The notes beneath the pieces are model-generated. The model ran no database searches and was not told where the DNA came from. It worked only from the letters and a program-made list of their open reading frames with translations. This document shows, one piece after another, positions 1 to 11,612 of a DNA stretch of 64,000 nucleotides. The DNA comes from Enchytraeus crypticus. Lineage: Eukaryota > Annelida > Clitellata > Enchytraeida > Enchytraeidae. Made by a program: the position numbers and the translations under genes. Location: assembly GCA_905160935.1 (NCBI GenBank), contig CAJHZI010000514.1:375501-439500 (forward strand). The letters run 5' to 3'. Each line of letters opens with the position of its first letter. The stretch's first letter is position 1.

Positions 1-88
1 GATGTCAGTGACGGGCTAGCCTAGGATTTGAACCCCGCACATACTGATCCGCCGTCGAATATCTTACCGACATCGCCTCTAGCTCCAT
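1..88 (-). repeat. tRNA-related SINE, family A, truncated by window edge
   Basis: Reverse-complement copy of the family A SINE also seen at 7158, 17062, 42433 and 43190. On the minus strand it reads from the gagc head through the pol III B-box-like GGTTCAAATCC to the GTCACTGACATC segment. The tail lies left of the window. It sits in the PDE4 intron before the first visible exon. Confidence 0.85.
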
Positions 89-206
89 TATTTCAAAACT
101 GTTCATATAATTTATATTTGCAGAGTATAAATTGACTGAAATAAATCAAATAAATTCTCTTTGACGCAAGTTGTTATTATATGTCGTGGACATGATTTTC
201 TTGCAG

Positions 207-306
207 AATGTTTTCACTGATCTCGAGATTCTTTCAACCGTATTCGCCTGTGCAATACACGACGTGGATCATCCGGGCTTTACAAATCAGTTCCTTGTCA
301 ATACAA
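207..306 (+). CDS. PDE4: PDE4 exon with HDVDHPG metal-binding motif
   Basis: Acceptor ttcttgcag ends at 206 and donor gtaagt starts at 307. Reads [20 protein letters not shown] then [13 protein letters not shown]. The His and Asp of HDVDHPG bind the catalytic metals in the family. The exon ends in phase 1. Confidence 0.95.
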
Positions 307-3300
307 GTAAGTTGTTACGTTAGAGCTTCTTATAGCATTCTAACTGTAAAGACCCGTCAACTCACGGGCTCAGCCCGGAGAGGGACTTCGCTCCCCTCTG
401 CCTCCAAAGCCCGGTTTCTACTCCAACCTCCGCCTACGTCTTCGCCTCCTTCCTTTAGCGCTAAAGCATTTCTATAATGATTAGAAGGTTTAGGTTTAGG
501 GCTAAAGAACGGGGGTTCGCTTTAAGCACCAAACCTATATCCTACTCGTAGAAATTCTCCAAAAATTAATAACAATAAAAATAAAAGTTTACAAAGTTGT
601 AACGTTAATCTTTGCTCAAGTAGTTTGTTATGTTGGGACATTTAGTGTCAAGATTTATCTGCGCATGAGGAAGATTCTCTTTTTACTTTTAATTCGAAGG
701 ATGCCATATTTTGCATATGAGTCCCGATAATTAAAAAAGCGTAACATTAAATGCACTTTAAGCAATTAAGTGTTTGTCTTTGAGTATTTTATCACAGGGC
801 ATCAGTAAATAAAAATTTGTAATTTCATAGGTTCGGAGTTAGCTGTGATGTACAATGACGAGTCTGTGCTAGAAAATCATCACCTCGCTGTTGCTTTCAA
901 ACTTACACAAGAGTCTGGATGCGACATCTTTCAAAATATGGCGACCAAACAGCGAAAACTGCTTCGTCGTATGGTCATAGATATGGTAAGCATTGAGACT
1001 CATATCACGCTCGCTTAACTTTGGATCAGATGTACTAATGTATAATTATTATCAGCAATCAATGGCATCTCTTAAATATTACTGTGCGTATAGGACGTAT
1101 AGTCAATGTCACAGCATGACACAATTAAGAAACTTGTCCTAATTTTGTTTGTGAGAAAGTTATAGTTGAACTTCTGAACTATGAGTTTTTTCTTAACACT
1201 CTACAGATAAAGTTAATAACAAGGCAAATGGAATCATTCTAAAATCTCAATTGATCAAAGTGATAAATAGTGGTTTGATCGTCATCTGTCATATTGGCAT
1301 CAACTTCTTTGTAAATGGGATTGTCTACTTTCTTCATAAAAAGCTAAATATCCAAGTTTCTTAGCAAATATGGCTGAGGTTTTCATTTAATTATTCTTTT
1401 TATCTTCTGTTACCTTAACACAAAGATCAGTGGTTAATATTCTTAGTCTAATGCGTATTAGGCAAGCATGCTAAGAACCAGTACCAATCAGTACAACCAG
1501 TCATTAACAAGCGTGTTAGTTATCACTTTTATACTCATAATAGAATCATTCTGTTATGTCATTTTCCAAGAAGTTTAGCTTAACTTCTGCAAATACTTGA
1601 CATTTTCTGACGTAAGAATCATTTGGACGATGATAATTCTAAATTACACTGTCATGTATGATTTCAAATATCAATAAATCATTCAGAAAAAACAAATATC
1701 CCAGTGAACGATATAGAGATATGGCGATAAATTACCACCGCATTGTTTACCAGATTCAACGGACCCGGATGCGCTGATAAAACGATAAGAGACTTGAATA
1801 GTCGACAGTGATTTATCAGACAGTCCAAAGCCAGCAGACATTTGAATGCTCTGCGTTTGACAGAGCAATTCTAGAAATTTATTTCGTTGTATTTCATTGA
1901 CTATAAATCATTAATCTCTCGTACATTTTCACCAGGCAATTCATATCTACATGTACGTCAGCTAAGACTTTCCACACAACTTGTCAATAAATCGCAATTG
2001 CTATGCAATACTTAGAGTAGTCAAATGTGAAATAATTTAGAAACAAAATTATTTCTTAATATATCAGCAAAGAATTTTCACATTTTTTATTAAAATAGTT
2101 TTTTATCAATAATTTATATTGAAACTTTTTTAATATCGTAATATTTATGCCGGATTAAATTTTTTGTCTCATCAAATCTGTGGAGATATCCATTGATTTT
2201 GTTGATTTTCTATCATTTCAGACTAGACGCACTTTTCAGTAATTCTTTAATAAGTTTCAGTTTGCGCAAAATAAATTTATTTTTATCATTCTCGAAGATT
2301 AAACTAAATTGACATTTTGCTTTAATTGTTTAAATAAAGATAATGGAATTTAATTAAATATTTTAAACTGTACATATGATCGATTTAGTCGAATAGATAC
2401 AGATGCATAGAGCACACTAGTCAATATTCATCAACCGTGGCTTTATAAATAATGTATGAATTTTATAAATCACATTTAGAAATGTAGGGGAAGCAAGTAC
2501 ACATGTATATAATGAGCCCCTTAAGAACTTTTGCCAAAATATTTCTAACTGGACAGCTTTTCAGAACAGCAGCTGTCTTTTACAAGAGTCTTCACTCGCC
2601 ATTGTATAGCTAAGAAACCTTAGTCTATGATCGTAAGCCTGAATACAATACAATCCATAGCAAAATTTGTCCTATAGGCTCATATTGCCAAACTATTGAG
2701 GAAATAAGAGCTACTATGGTTCATTTTACCCCAACTCAGATCATTTTAAAACCAACATGAGAATCCTCAATTTAGCAATGCCATTAACTAGACACAAGAT
2801 AATATACTGTACATGCATGTGCACAACATACTTAATCAGAATTGTTCTGTAAAGCAAAAACTCAATGTCGCTCTCAGCATTTTGACTCCACGGTCGCGTA
2901 ACAATCAACAAAATCATCAGTCTATCATCTTCAGGTGTTTGAAATGATACTCTTAATAGTTATAATAACAACCCTATATGGAGCAGTAATCACAATGGTA
3001 GTTTTTGGGTTTATCTGCCCTTCCCGCTGCCGTCACGAAGTACCCTCCCTGCGCACGTCACGCAACGCAACCATAGCTCATTATCCCCCGAGAATTCATC
3101 ACAAATCATACAGATATCATCATCATTGTCTGGTTTGAGGGCCAGATTTCTGTATAAATTGTCGTATAAAATTTTAAAAAGTAAAAAATAAAATAAAAAA
3201 GCTTAACGTTTGGATGATGGCGATATTCCCATATTCCGGAAAACACATACTAAAGTAGTATTGTTTTGAAATTATTTTGAAAGGTCTCGAAGTCTTAACG

Positions 3301-6300
3301 TTTGCACTAGTAGTGTTGACCACACATCAGAAGAGATTATGATATAATATTAGTGTAGTATCAGTTATGTTACAATTATCATTGCATGCATTAATTCTGT
3401 TACTACACTGTGCTTTTTTTATAACTGATACCCCAAATTGTTTTAACAATAAAGTCATAATAAGTGGACCGATGTTCTTGAAATTTACAGTACATGACCA
3501 GCAGCCAATTCTACCAACCAGAGAGAAATTTCGTTTGAATATCTTTAATAACGTGAAAGTTTAAGTTTTGTGAATAGGAGGGGGGTCAGATAAGAAATTT
3601 CCAGTACATGATTGCGGGCTTGTTACATGCAGTGTAAAATTATCTCTATAAAAATAATAGCGAACACGTCACAAAATTTCAGCTTATGTATGTTCTTAAT
3701 TGACAAAGTTATTGAACTTTTAATACGCGCATTGCATGTCTGGCTACAGCATCTATCACCGCAGACACTGCCGCAGCGTCCTCTAGCGCCACAGATAAAA
3801 TGACTTCTGGTTTATTCTCTTCATGCAATGCATACATAAAAAGTTCAATAACTTTGTCAATTAAGAACATATCAGCGCTTATTTTACGTCATTTTGAAAA
3901 GAAATGATTGCTCTTCAAAATAGAATTAGCAGAAATTTTATATTGCGCCTTAGCTGGTATTTTTATAAAGATAATCTACGCTAAATGTAACACGCCCTTA
4001 ATCCTTTTTTTAAATTTCTTATCTGACCCCACTCCTATTCGCGAAACTATAAGTTTCACGTTATTGAAGATATTCAAACGAAATCTCTCTACGTTTTGTA
4101 GAATTGGTTGCTGGTCAAGTACTGTAAATTTCAAGAACATCGGTCAAGTTCTTACGACTTTATTATTAAAACAATTTGGGGTATCAGTTAAAAAGCACAG
4201 TGTATATCGCTGCGTGTAGCATTAATTCTATTGCTTGCTATCACTGCTGTTTTCTGACAGGTTTTAGCGACAGATATGAGTAAACATATGGATCACCTTG
4301 CTCATCTGAAGACTATGGTGGAAACTTGTAAAATATCTGGAAATGGTGCTCTTAACTTGAAAACATATGACGAAAGGATACAGGTAAATGACTCAAAATG
4401 TCCGTTTTTACTGGTTTCAGTATACCGTCGTCTCAGCAAAAGGCACGCACGCCTGTAAATAATAAATATGCACTAAGCAGTGAATATACAAGGAAATGGG
4501 GACTGAAATATATATATATATATATATTAACTTTTCATACTTATGATTCATGCTTGCACTATCCTATTTGTGAAGTCTCAGTACGGGACATTTTTTTTCA
4601 TCTGCAGCTCTTCGGCGACCTCTTCCGTCTCGCCATCAGTCGTCGCTACATGCTCGTGTGGAAAGAACACAAACCGTTATACTTAGCTTTACCTTTCGTA
4701 AAATATCTAAAAGAATCAGTTGATCACCGGACCGGCACTGTTTAGACTCTTTTATTTCTCTTCAGCACGTGTTTTTTTCAGATCGTTTGGGGTGAATCGA
4801 TTTGTAGTGACATGTGATGGGGGACTCCCTGACATCATCCTTGTATGAGGAAACGGACGTTAAACCTTTATTATTATTATAATTTTTGTCAAATTTCTTC
4901 ATGAATATGAACAAAATATTTGCTTTTTTAACAAAAGTTTAAAAATAATATAGAAAAAAGCGTGACAATTTGACGATGACGATATTCCCATATTTCTGGT
5001 AAAGTTTTAGCCTACATTTTTGCGATACTTAAATATTTTGAAGTAAATAATACTTAATTGATTTTAAATTTAATTTTTGCCAATTTTTATGAAGTATTAT
5101 TGATGCTTTATTGATCCTTTGTCAGATAAATACTGCTAGATGGTAACAATTGCAGATAGGTGTACACGGTAAATTCGATTCAAATGATTTATTTTTTAGA
5201 AAACGCATACTATTTTCACACTATTTGAAAACTTTCTTTTGCGGTAAAATAATCAACGAGAGCTCGTTCTATGATCGGATTTTTAATGAATGTGATAGCG
5301 AGCAAAAACCGTATTTTCAGAGTCATTTGTGACTATGAATTGTTTTGAAATACGCATTGACGCCATCTTGTTGTTGCTGTAATTAATTTCTTAGTAGAAT
5401 TTAGGCATGGCAGACGTGTAGTCTTTCGTGTTTTACAAGCACTCACAAGTACCGTAGCAGAATAGTTACACTAATAGCCAAGCAAGGAAAGGAATAAATT
5501 ATACTGATGATCCTATGATGATCCTATAATGATCCTATAATGATTCTATGATGATCCTATGATGATATTATGATGCTTCCATGATGATGCTATGATGATC
5601 TTATAAGGATCCTATGACGATCCTATAAGGATCCTATGATGATCCTATGATGATCCTATGATGATCCTATGATAATCCTATGATGATCCTATGATGATCC
5701 TATGATGATCCTATCATGATCCTATGATGATCCTATCATGATCCTATGATGATCCTATCATGATCCTATGATGATCCTATCATGATGAGCCTGCTATCAA
5801 ATTTTACACACAAATTAGCATTAAGTGACTTTTTAAATAATTTATATTTAATCTTTTATAGTGGGATATGTTTTAGTGATTATGTTAATGCATTTGAAAC
5901 ACATGTTGACAGGTCCTACAGAACATGGTGCACTGTTGTGACCTCAGTAACCCCACGAAGCCATTAGAAATATATCGCAACTGGACGAACAGGATCATGG
6001 AAGAGTTTTTCAGACAAGGAGACATGGAGAGGTCGAGAGGCATGGATATCAGCCCCATGTGCGATCGACATACTGCTACAATCGAAAAATCACAGGTAGT
6101 CCTGTAAAAGAGATAATAGATGATGAATAAATATTAGATAACAACGATAAATAATTAAATAGTTTATCGTTTTGACTTGATTTATACATGAATACACATG
6201 TATGTGGTGCACATATATCTATCAATCTGATAGCTCGTGTCGTAGATTCTACGATCAGTGGCCGTCAATAAACGGAATATATACTGAAATGCTAATTAGT

Positions 6301-7931
6301 AAATTTCAACGCAAAAGCTTAAGATATCTCGCCATTATTTTTCTTAGCCATAACATAAGACACGAGAATACCTTCAAGCGGTTGTAAAACTTAGCATGGC
6401 AATCTGTGTGCAGTAAGTTAAGCTAAAACTGCTATAACCATAACTACTTACATAGCTTTGCTCTATTCGACGTCGTAGGTTGTAACGTTAAATGCCAAAA
6501 TCTGAATACCAAGTTTAAAACCTGTCATATCCTTCAAGTCATATCATTGACTGCCTGCCTGCGATTGAGTCCCACGCCTGCTGACCAATAATCAGGAACT
6601 ATCTTAATCACTCCACTCACAGTTGAATTACAAATAATTGCAAATACTCTTAAAGCTATTTAAATTTTATTAGTTCATTTACAAATCACTTCTATCTTAT
6701 TTATCTTAGTTATCTTATCACCCATGAACCTAGAGTCAGTTCATCTGCACCCGGGTATTTATAGTCAGTTCACTTAACCCTGGTCAATCAATTAATAATT
6801 AATCAATCAATTAATAATTTAGCGTCCGGTTCCTCGCCATATGGCAATGTTAGGAACGTCTCAAGCAGACTCTGCATCAATAGACGCAAACGCACCACAC
6901 GATCACGATTGAGTATACAAAGACCACAAGAGACAGCTAGATTTTTTAAAAAACCAGTGTAAGTAAGAAGCAGTGTACGTACAGTCAGTTACTTAAGCCC
7001 ATGTACTTACAGTTATTTAAGTTGCCCATGTAAACTTATGTAACTTACAGTCATTTAACTTACACCTATATACTTAGGGTCATTTCACATACACTGTTGC
7101 GCTTACAGTTAGATCTCTTGCAATCATTCACTTCCTTGATCATCACTTCCTTGATCACTGGCTGGAGCCAGTGGCGAAGTCGGTAAGACACTCGACCGCG
7201 GATCAGTATGTGCGGGGTTCAAGTCCTGAGCTCGCCCGTCACTGACATCGCTATGGAGTGAGGAAAATGACGTTAACCTTAGCTTTACCAGCTTTTGATT
7301 AAACTGGAATAAAAGGGAAGATGATGATGATGATGATAATGATGTAATAATATTATAGAATGCCCAATTCTGATTAGTCTGTGAATTGAATACTTGTAAT
7401 ACACTTCAAGCCAAATTTTCTTCCTAGTTCATTTGTCCCACCATTTGCCACCTGCCCATTTGTCACCCAACCATTTTCACCCCACCATTTGCCACCCCAC
7501 CATTTGCCACCCCACCATTTGTCATCCAACCATTTGCCACCCCACCATTTGCCACCCCAACATTTGCCTCACCTCACCTAGTTCATTTGCACTCAAGCAA
7601 ATTTGAAACTCAATTTGAATGTACGTTGCAGGTTGGTTTCATAGACTACGTGGTGCATCCATTGTGGGAGACGTGGGCAGACCTCGTTCAGCCGGATTGT
7701 CAGGACATCCTGGATACACTGGAGGACAACAGGAACTGGTATCTCAACCAGATCCCTAACAGTCCACCTCCCTCCTCCGTCACCGGTGGGACGGCCTCGG
7801 GTGAGGCGCGGAACAAGCGATGCTCGGCCCCGGCCGTACCTAGTCAAAGGCTGCATGAGCGTAATGACGATGAAAGCGATCAAAGCTCGAATAATCCGAA
7901 ATTTAATTACAAAGTCAGCATAGCCGAATAG
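207..7931 (+). CDS. PDE4: cAMP-specific 3',5'-cyclic phosphodiesterase, PDE4 family (3' part of gene, five exons)
   Basis: Hydrolyses cAMP to 5'-AMP. Five exons (207-306, 831-985, 4261-4383, 5913-6095, 7632-7931) join in phase into the second half of a PDE4 catalytic domain plus a short C-terminal tail. Visible in order: the metal-binding [44 protein letters not shown]; the second metal Asp with the pocket Asn in [19 protein letters not shown]; the GMDISPMCD loop; and EKSQVGF, which carries the purine-selecting Gln and the clamp Phe, followed by [15 protein letters not shown]. Family knowledge: these residues define an active PDE4 class enzyme. The upstream conserved regions and N-terminal isoform exons must lie left of the window. 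All introns are GT-AG. The tail after [11 protein letters not shown] is Ser/Asn/Asp rich and unlike vertebrate PDE4 tails. Bounds given are the gene span including introns. Confidence 0.96.
307..830 (+). other. PDE4 intron
   Basis: AT-rich intron between the first two visible PDE4 exons. A moderately GC-rich stretch at about 350-460 resembles no coding family I know. Nothing else is supported. Confidence 0.8.
831..985 (+). CDS. PDE4: PDE4 exon, [17 protein letters not shown]
   Basis: Acceptor aatttcatag at 821-830, donor gtaagc at 986. With the carried-over base it reads [20 protein letters not shown], then [20 protein letters not shown] and [12 protein letters not shown]. This is the central helical part of the PDE4 catalytic domain. 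Ends in phase 0. Confidence 0.95.
986..3403 (+). other. PDE4 intron, left part
   Basis: AT-rich intron sequence. At 1690-1870 there is a less AT-rich stretch with no recognisable coding similarity. At 3186-3245 there is a segment (gatgatggcgatattccc) repeated in altered form at 4955-5000. No gene is supported here. Confidence 0.6.
3404..4204. mobile_element. 801-bp foldback (long inverted repeat) element
   Basis: The two arms are inverted copies of each other. The left end begins tacactgtgctttt (3404) and the right end finishes aaaagcacagtgta (4204). Further in, the arms share aactgataccccaaattgtttt on the left and its complement on the right, then the segments with ttcttgaaatttacagtac, ttcgtttgaatatcttt and aagttattgaacttttt in mirrored order, meeting near 3740-3830. 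Arms are roughly 330 bp or more with substitutions and small indels. The direct repeat gcattaattct at 3388-3398 and 4219-4229 flanks it. No transposase is seen, so it is probably a non-autonomous foldback or MITE element. It ends 57 bases before the PDE4 exon at 4261. Confidence 0.8.
4261..4383 (+). CDS. PDE4: PDE4 exon, [20 protein letters not shown]
   Basis: Acceptor gttttctgacag ends at 4260 and donor gtaaat follows 4383. Exactly 41 codons in phase 0, running on to [20 protein letters not shown] and Q. Matches the PDE4 segment around the ATDMSKHM helix. Confidence 0.95.
4384..5502 (+). other. PDE4 intron with dispersed-repeat debris
   Basis: Contains an apparent retroelement 3' end at about 4818-4885 (gaggaaacggacgttaaacc followed by an ATT microsatellite), like that at 57003-57064, and a second copy of the gatattcccatattt segment at 4955-5000. 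No coding sequence is recognised. Confidence 0.5.
5503..5788 (+). repeat. 11-bp minisatellite in PDE4 intron
   Basis: Tandem copies of tatgatgatcc, about 25 units, with variants such as tatcatgatcc and tataatgatcc. The array ends 125 bases upstream of the PDE4 exon at 5913. Confidence 0.95.
5913..6095 (+). CDS. PDE4: PDE4 exon with [10 protein letters not shown] and EKSQ
   Basis: Acceptor acatgttgacag ends at 5912 and donor gtagtc starts at 6096. 61 codons in phase 0. [20 protein letters not shown] supplies the second metal Asp; [20 protein letters not shown], the GMDISPMCD loop and TATIEKSQ follow. The last codon is the purine-selective Gln. The family's CADLSNP is CCDLSNP here. Confidence 0.96.
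6784..6900 (-). mobile_element. LINE 3' end with (ATTG)n tail
   Basis: On the minus strand this reads agtctgcttgagacgttcc, then ccatatggcgaggaaccgga, cgctaaat and an ATTG-rich tail. The same 3' end occurs at 18960-19172 and 41358-41757, where the latter still has reverse-transcriptase C-terminal coding sequence. A 5'-truncated non-LTR insertion. Confidence 0.7.
7158..7297 (+). repeat. tRNA-related SINE, family A
   Basis: Full-looking copy: head ggctggagccagtggcgaag, tRNA-like body with the B-box-like GGTTCAAGTCC, then the GTCACTGACATCGC segment and the tail gacgttaaccttagctttac cagctttt. The tRNA-like promoter blocks make pol III origin likely. Copies also at 1, 9118, 17062, 21380, 42433, 43190 and 61008. 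Confidence 0.88.
7430..7569 (+). repeat. 15-bp minisatellite just upstream of last PDE4 exon
   Basis: Tandem variants of ccatttgccacccca, about nine units with substitutions. Ends about 60 bases before the acceptor of the exon at 7632. Confidence 0.9.
7632..7931 (+). CDS. PDE4: PDE4 last coding exon
   Basis: Acceptor gtacgttgcag ends at 7631 and stop TAG is at 7929-7931. Starts [20 protein letters not shown] and continues [20 protein letters not shown], the end of the PDE4 catalytic domain. A tail of about 55 residues follows, rich in Ser, Asn and Asp ([28 protein letters not shown]). The sequence is noticeably more GC-rich than the surroundings. Confidence 0.96.
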   Translation, partial: VGFIDYVVHPLWETWADLVQPDCQDILDTLEDNRNWYLNQIPNSPPPSSVTGGTASGEARNKRCSAPAVPSQRLHERNDDESDQSSNNPKFNYKVSIAE

Positions 7932-7964
7932 TAGCTTAGAGAAGTAAGTTACACTTGATAAAAC

Positions 7965-8028
7965 ATCGTCTCTAGTATCGCCTTCTGGCGAGGAATCGGA
8001 TATTAAAAATTGATTGATTGATCGACTG
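7965..8028 (+). mobile_element. Short LINE 3' end with (ATTG)n tail in PDE4 3' UTR
   Basis: Reads ccttctggcgaggaatcgga, tattaaaaa and then attgattgattg, matching the tails at 19105-19172 and 41690-41757. It lies about 35 bases after the PDE4 stop, so it probably forms part of the 3' UTR. Confidence 0.65.
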
Positions 8029-8099
8029 ACGAGAAGCATTAACCCATTGTAAGTAAACACGCTCACTGTCATACACCTTATAGTAGAAATGCTTTTTTT

Positions 8100-8105
8100 A
8101 ATAAA
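8100..8105 (+). promoter_or_regulatory. Candidate PDE4 poly(A) signal
   Basis: AATAAA about 170 bases after the PDE4 stop codon, preceded by a T-run. Position fits a 3' UTR end, but no transcript evidence is available. Confidence 0.5.
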
Positions 8106-8404
8106 ACGGTGTCAGAGCGAAGAGTAATGCCAGGGAGAATATTAGATGCATTTGAATCTTTTGATGAAATGGTAAAATAGATTATTGATTGAGTCTCATT
8201 AAGCATAATATTTTATAAATTCTTACAGTATGTATCTCTACACACATTCTACGCAAGCACTATTTGTATAAGTGCTTCTGTGAATCTGTGTAAGCCATAG
8301 ACATATCGAATAGGAGCATGAGAAATTATGTGCTATTATGAAGTTTGTCTTCTTCTTTGTTTTCTTCTATTATGAAGTTTGTCTTCTTCCGCCTTCCTCA
8401 GGAA

Positions 8405-8483
8405 GGCGGAAGACAGAGAAGAGTGGAGGCGTTAAGTACCATGGACCTGCCAGTAGGCAGTGCACTAAGAGAGAGAGAGATGA
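8405..8483 (+). mobile_element. LINE 3' end with (GA)n tail
   Basis: agacagagaagagtggaggc, then gttaagtaccatggacctgc cagtaggcagtgcactaaga and a GA-repeat tail. Identical in layout to 48018-48107, where it follows non-LTR reverse-transcriptase coding sequence, and to 53510-53548 and 56424-56522. A truncated retrocopy. A short inverted segment (ttccgccttcctcaggaagg) lies just before it. Confidence 0.75.
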
Positions 8484-9117
8484 AGTTTGTATCTGCGATA
8501 TATTAATAAATTAGTGAAAATTCAATAGGACACTCCTATTTTCAATCATTATTCAAATCATTAGCTTCTTTTTCAAAGAAGTCGGCTAAAAGAACCTGTA
8601 GTTAATCATAATATCTTAAAATACGACCGAGATTGCAAAGATCAATTTAGGATCTGGTGCCTTGGATCAATTATTCAACGAAGAACATGAAATGCAGATA
8701 AAATCAAATTAAAAAAACTAGACATGTTGATCTATGGAATTATTAGCATATATAACTGAATGTTAAATCATACTGGCATTAGTTTAGCATACATACCTAT
8801 ACTGAATGGAACAAATAGTCTTAATTCCCAATCAACATTGCGATATTTGAATAAAAAGTTATCAATTCAGCTTTACACTTTGATTATTTCAGAGGATTAA
8901 TTTAAGCATTACCTATATAGTGTAAAGGAAAATATTAAATAGAGCCCTAATTATTCTTACTTTAAGAGGTATACCTTTTTCAATTGACTTAATAATTAAT
9001 GCTGTCTTTTATTAAAATACAAATAATTAATTTATATTATAATTTATACGATAGTGCTGTGCAGGGCCATTTTGAGCCCTTCCAATTAGCTTTCGTCAAA
9101 TAAAGCAGCATTAATCA

Positions 9118-9238
9118 CCGCCATAGATATTCGACCGAGAATCAGTATGTGGGAGATTCAAATCCTGGGCTTGCGCGTCACTGACATCACTTTCGAGTGA
9201 GGAAACTGACGTTAACATTAGCTTTACCAGCTTTTAAA
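9118..9238 (+). repeat. tRNA-related SINE, family A, 5'-truncated
   Basis: Starts within the head (accgccatagatattcgacc), then gattcaaatcctgggct, the tcactgacatcactttcgag segment and the tail gacgttaacattagctttac cagctttt. Confidence 0.8.
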
Positions 9239-10997
9239 TGGTGGAGCCAGTTAATCCAATTAATCAAGTTAATCTACAAGCTTTTTATTTACTCAAGGGT
9301 CGTCATGTGGTGATATAGTTAATTATGTATATATTGACATGCACATTATCGGTGTTGGGTAAAAACAAACGAGTCTTCAATATATCAAAATGTTGTCTAA
9401 TATGAAAGTATTTTTGAGATTTAGGGAATATCAGACTGATTTTGTTTCCTGTAGAAAATGTAAACATGCACTTTTTGCATTCATATAATTGATTGTACAG
9501 TGTATGCTTGTCTTAAAGAGGAATTGATTGTTAAATTTTTACTATATAGCATAACCGGTGATCGTTAACTATTTACACAATTGATTTTTAGGATCGAAAG
9601 GAATCAAAAGATGAATCTTTTTTAAAGTTTAATGATGTAAATCAATTCATTTTATTAATTGTCTTTCTCGTTTTCATTTATGAGCAAATACCGTTATTGT
9701 AGGCTTTGTCATACAACGCTACCTCAGTTCCAAACTTTTAAAACAAAAAGATGGTATAAATTGAGACTTTTTAACTCTAGGAATAGATTTTTAAGAACCT
9801 TATATAGAGTACTGTATGTGAGGCTCCTATATATAGGTTTATTCAATGCTATTTAATTTGTATGATACTGTTAAATTTAGAACTTCCCTTGTGCCAAAAC
9901 AGTAACTGCTGCGGGAACACGATGTAGGGGCCTACGTAGGCTCAGTAAATACTGAAGAATATTATATGCAATTACGTATGGAATAGCAATGATTTAGATT
10001 AAGAAAGGGGCTTCGGGCCGTTGATATCTCATTTTATAATATACACTGCTATACAGTATAATTATGTTAAAACTATTACTGATCCGGACTGTTTTATCAC
10101 TATTAACTGTTTCTAATTTTGGTACATTTGCTATCTTATATAATTTTCTTTCGTATTACTGTTCAAGTCATGTAGATAATTTAGCATGTACATTTGATGA
10201 ATGTGAGGCTTGTAAATATTGACATTAGTTCACCCTGCTCATTTAATGCGTTAAATCGCTTAGGCTAATTCATGTATGTTCTGTCATGAAATTAACGCAG
10301 ATAAGTTATTTAATGTATATACATGTAGATATGCTTGGGTACTCTATTACCTCAAAGCTCCTATCGCAATTAATTTACATATATGGTGTCCACCTGCGCT
10401 TGAACCGCTGTAGTAGCAGTCTAATCCCATAAAGTAAGCTACCATCGATCTCAGCTTTGTATAAAAGTAAGCAAAACTTTTGTTATTTTAACTAAATCAA
10501 CTGCAATTTAATTCTATGCTGTGAATATTTTTAAAATTTAAGAGTGAATTAGTTATAGACTGTTGAATTACGTCAGTTTCGTTGCAGATCAAATTTACTT
10601 TTATTTCAGTAGAATACAAGAAATACAAGAGGATTTTCATAACCTGTTGCAAAGCGAAGTTACCTGTATATTGACTTTGAAAAGGAAAACAACAATATAG
10701 TCCCAATAGATACATGCTACATGAAGTAAAAGAACAGTTTGTACTACATGGGTAGAATAGTGTTCGCTTTTCTTTCGCGATATTCTTTCAATAACATTAC
10801 GTTTAGTGATTATTTATTAGCCATTATGACTACAAATATGTTAGTTTATCACATTTCAACGACTATGTTTAAATACAGTATATTTGAAATGCACTAGTGA
10901 TGAAGGAAAATTAGCAACGCGGTCTTAATAAATTCACGGATTAACAAATAAGTACGAAGTTGTGTTACAGTATACTATTAATGGTTGGTTGTACTAT

Positions 10998-11230
10998 TAG
11001 AATGTCTCAATAGCGCAATGGTTAAGAGTGTAGATAACGTCATGAAGTTTTAAATGACTGATCCTGAGATGAATCGAACTCTCTTGGGTTCGAATCCCAG
11101 CCGCGCTGATCTGAGAGTAAAATCTCGGACATTCACTGGACTGGTTATACGGAAAATGGAATAAATTGCCTAACGGTTTAAACATGTGGTATTAAAAGTG
11201 ATAGATATCAACATAGTTGATCATTTCACT
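10998..11230 (+). repeat. tRNA-derived SINE, family B
   Basis: Has a perfect A-box-like TAGCGCAATGG at about 11008 and a perfect B box GGTTCGAATCC near 11089, followed by a non-tRNA body and the end gatagatatcaacatagttg atcatttc. A highly similar full copy lies inverted at 54885-55103, with partial copies at 16905-17012 and 57590-57705. The A-B spacing is wider than in a tRNA gene and no cloverleaf forms, so this is a SINE. Confidence 0.85.
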
Positions 11231-11324
11231 ATAATGCGTGTTATTAATGGTAGAAATATATAAGTTGAAGGTCTGATTCCGTTCCAAATGTGAAGCGTCA
11301 TATGTTTTTCCAATCGTTTTTACC

Positions 11325-11612
11325 AGCATGCTGCACCGCAGATATGGAATTCTCTTCCATCCAATCTTCGGAAGTCTTCGTTTGAATCACATCGGCCTTT
11401 GCTTTCCTATGAGCAGTTCCATGGGTAGTAGCCTAAGTTTACCAGCGCCTAAACCTACATTTCTTTAATTCCCTTTATTTTGGAGTGATTTTCTGGATTT
11501 TGGAATTTGCACCGCTTTGGACCTTCTTTTTATCGCCGGCTTGATTTTGACTCTGTAGTGCTAGATGTTGTCATTGATGACAGTAGCACTGTAATTGTTG
11601 TTGTTATTTAGC
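11325..11612 (+). mobile_element. L2/CR1-type LINE 3' end with (GTT)n tail
   Basis: Begins with the decayed reverse-transcriptase C-terminus (PQIWNSLPSNLRKSSFES) and ends agtgctagatgttgtcattg atgacagtagcactgtaatt plus a GTT tail. The self-complementary 3' end is shared with minus-strand copies at 24715-24785, 45486-45550 and 53562-53625. Confidence 0.8.

Larger units (their letters stand above)
6096..7429 (+). other. PDE4 last intron with repeats
   Basis: Contains a minus-strand LINE 3' end with an ATTG/AATC-type tail (about 6784-6900) and a SINE (7158-7297), annotated separately. The remainder is AT-rich with no recognisable gene. Confidence 0.6.

Noticed and set aside
1683..1868. Less AT-rich stretch in a PDE4 intron with a minus-strand frame
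   Set aside because: No similarity to PDE4 or other families recognised; probably an old unidentified repeat.
5503..5788. CRISPR-like short repeats
   Set aside because: Units are contiguous 11-mers without spacers in a eukaryotic intron; a minisatellite.
7593..8072. 159-residue open frame on the minus strand
   Set aside because: Antisense shadow of the GC-richer last PDE4 exon and its 3' UTR.
10998..11110. Possible tRNA gene with TAGCGCAATGG and GGTTCGAATCC
   Set aside because: Spacing between the boxes is too wide, no cloverleaf forms, and a second copy with the same non-tRNA body exists at 54885; it is a SINE.
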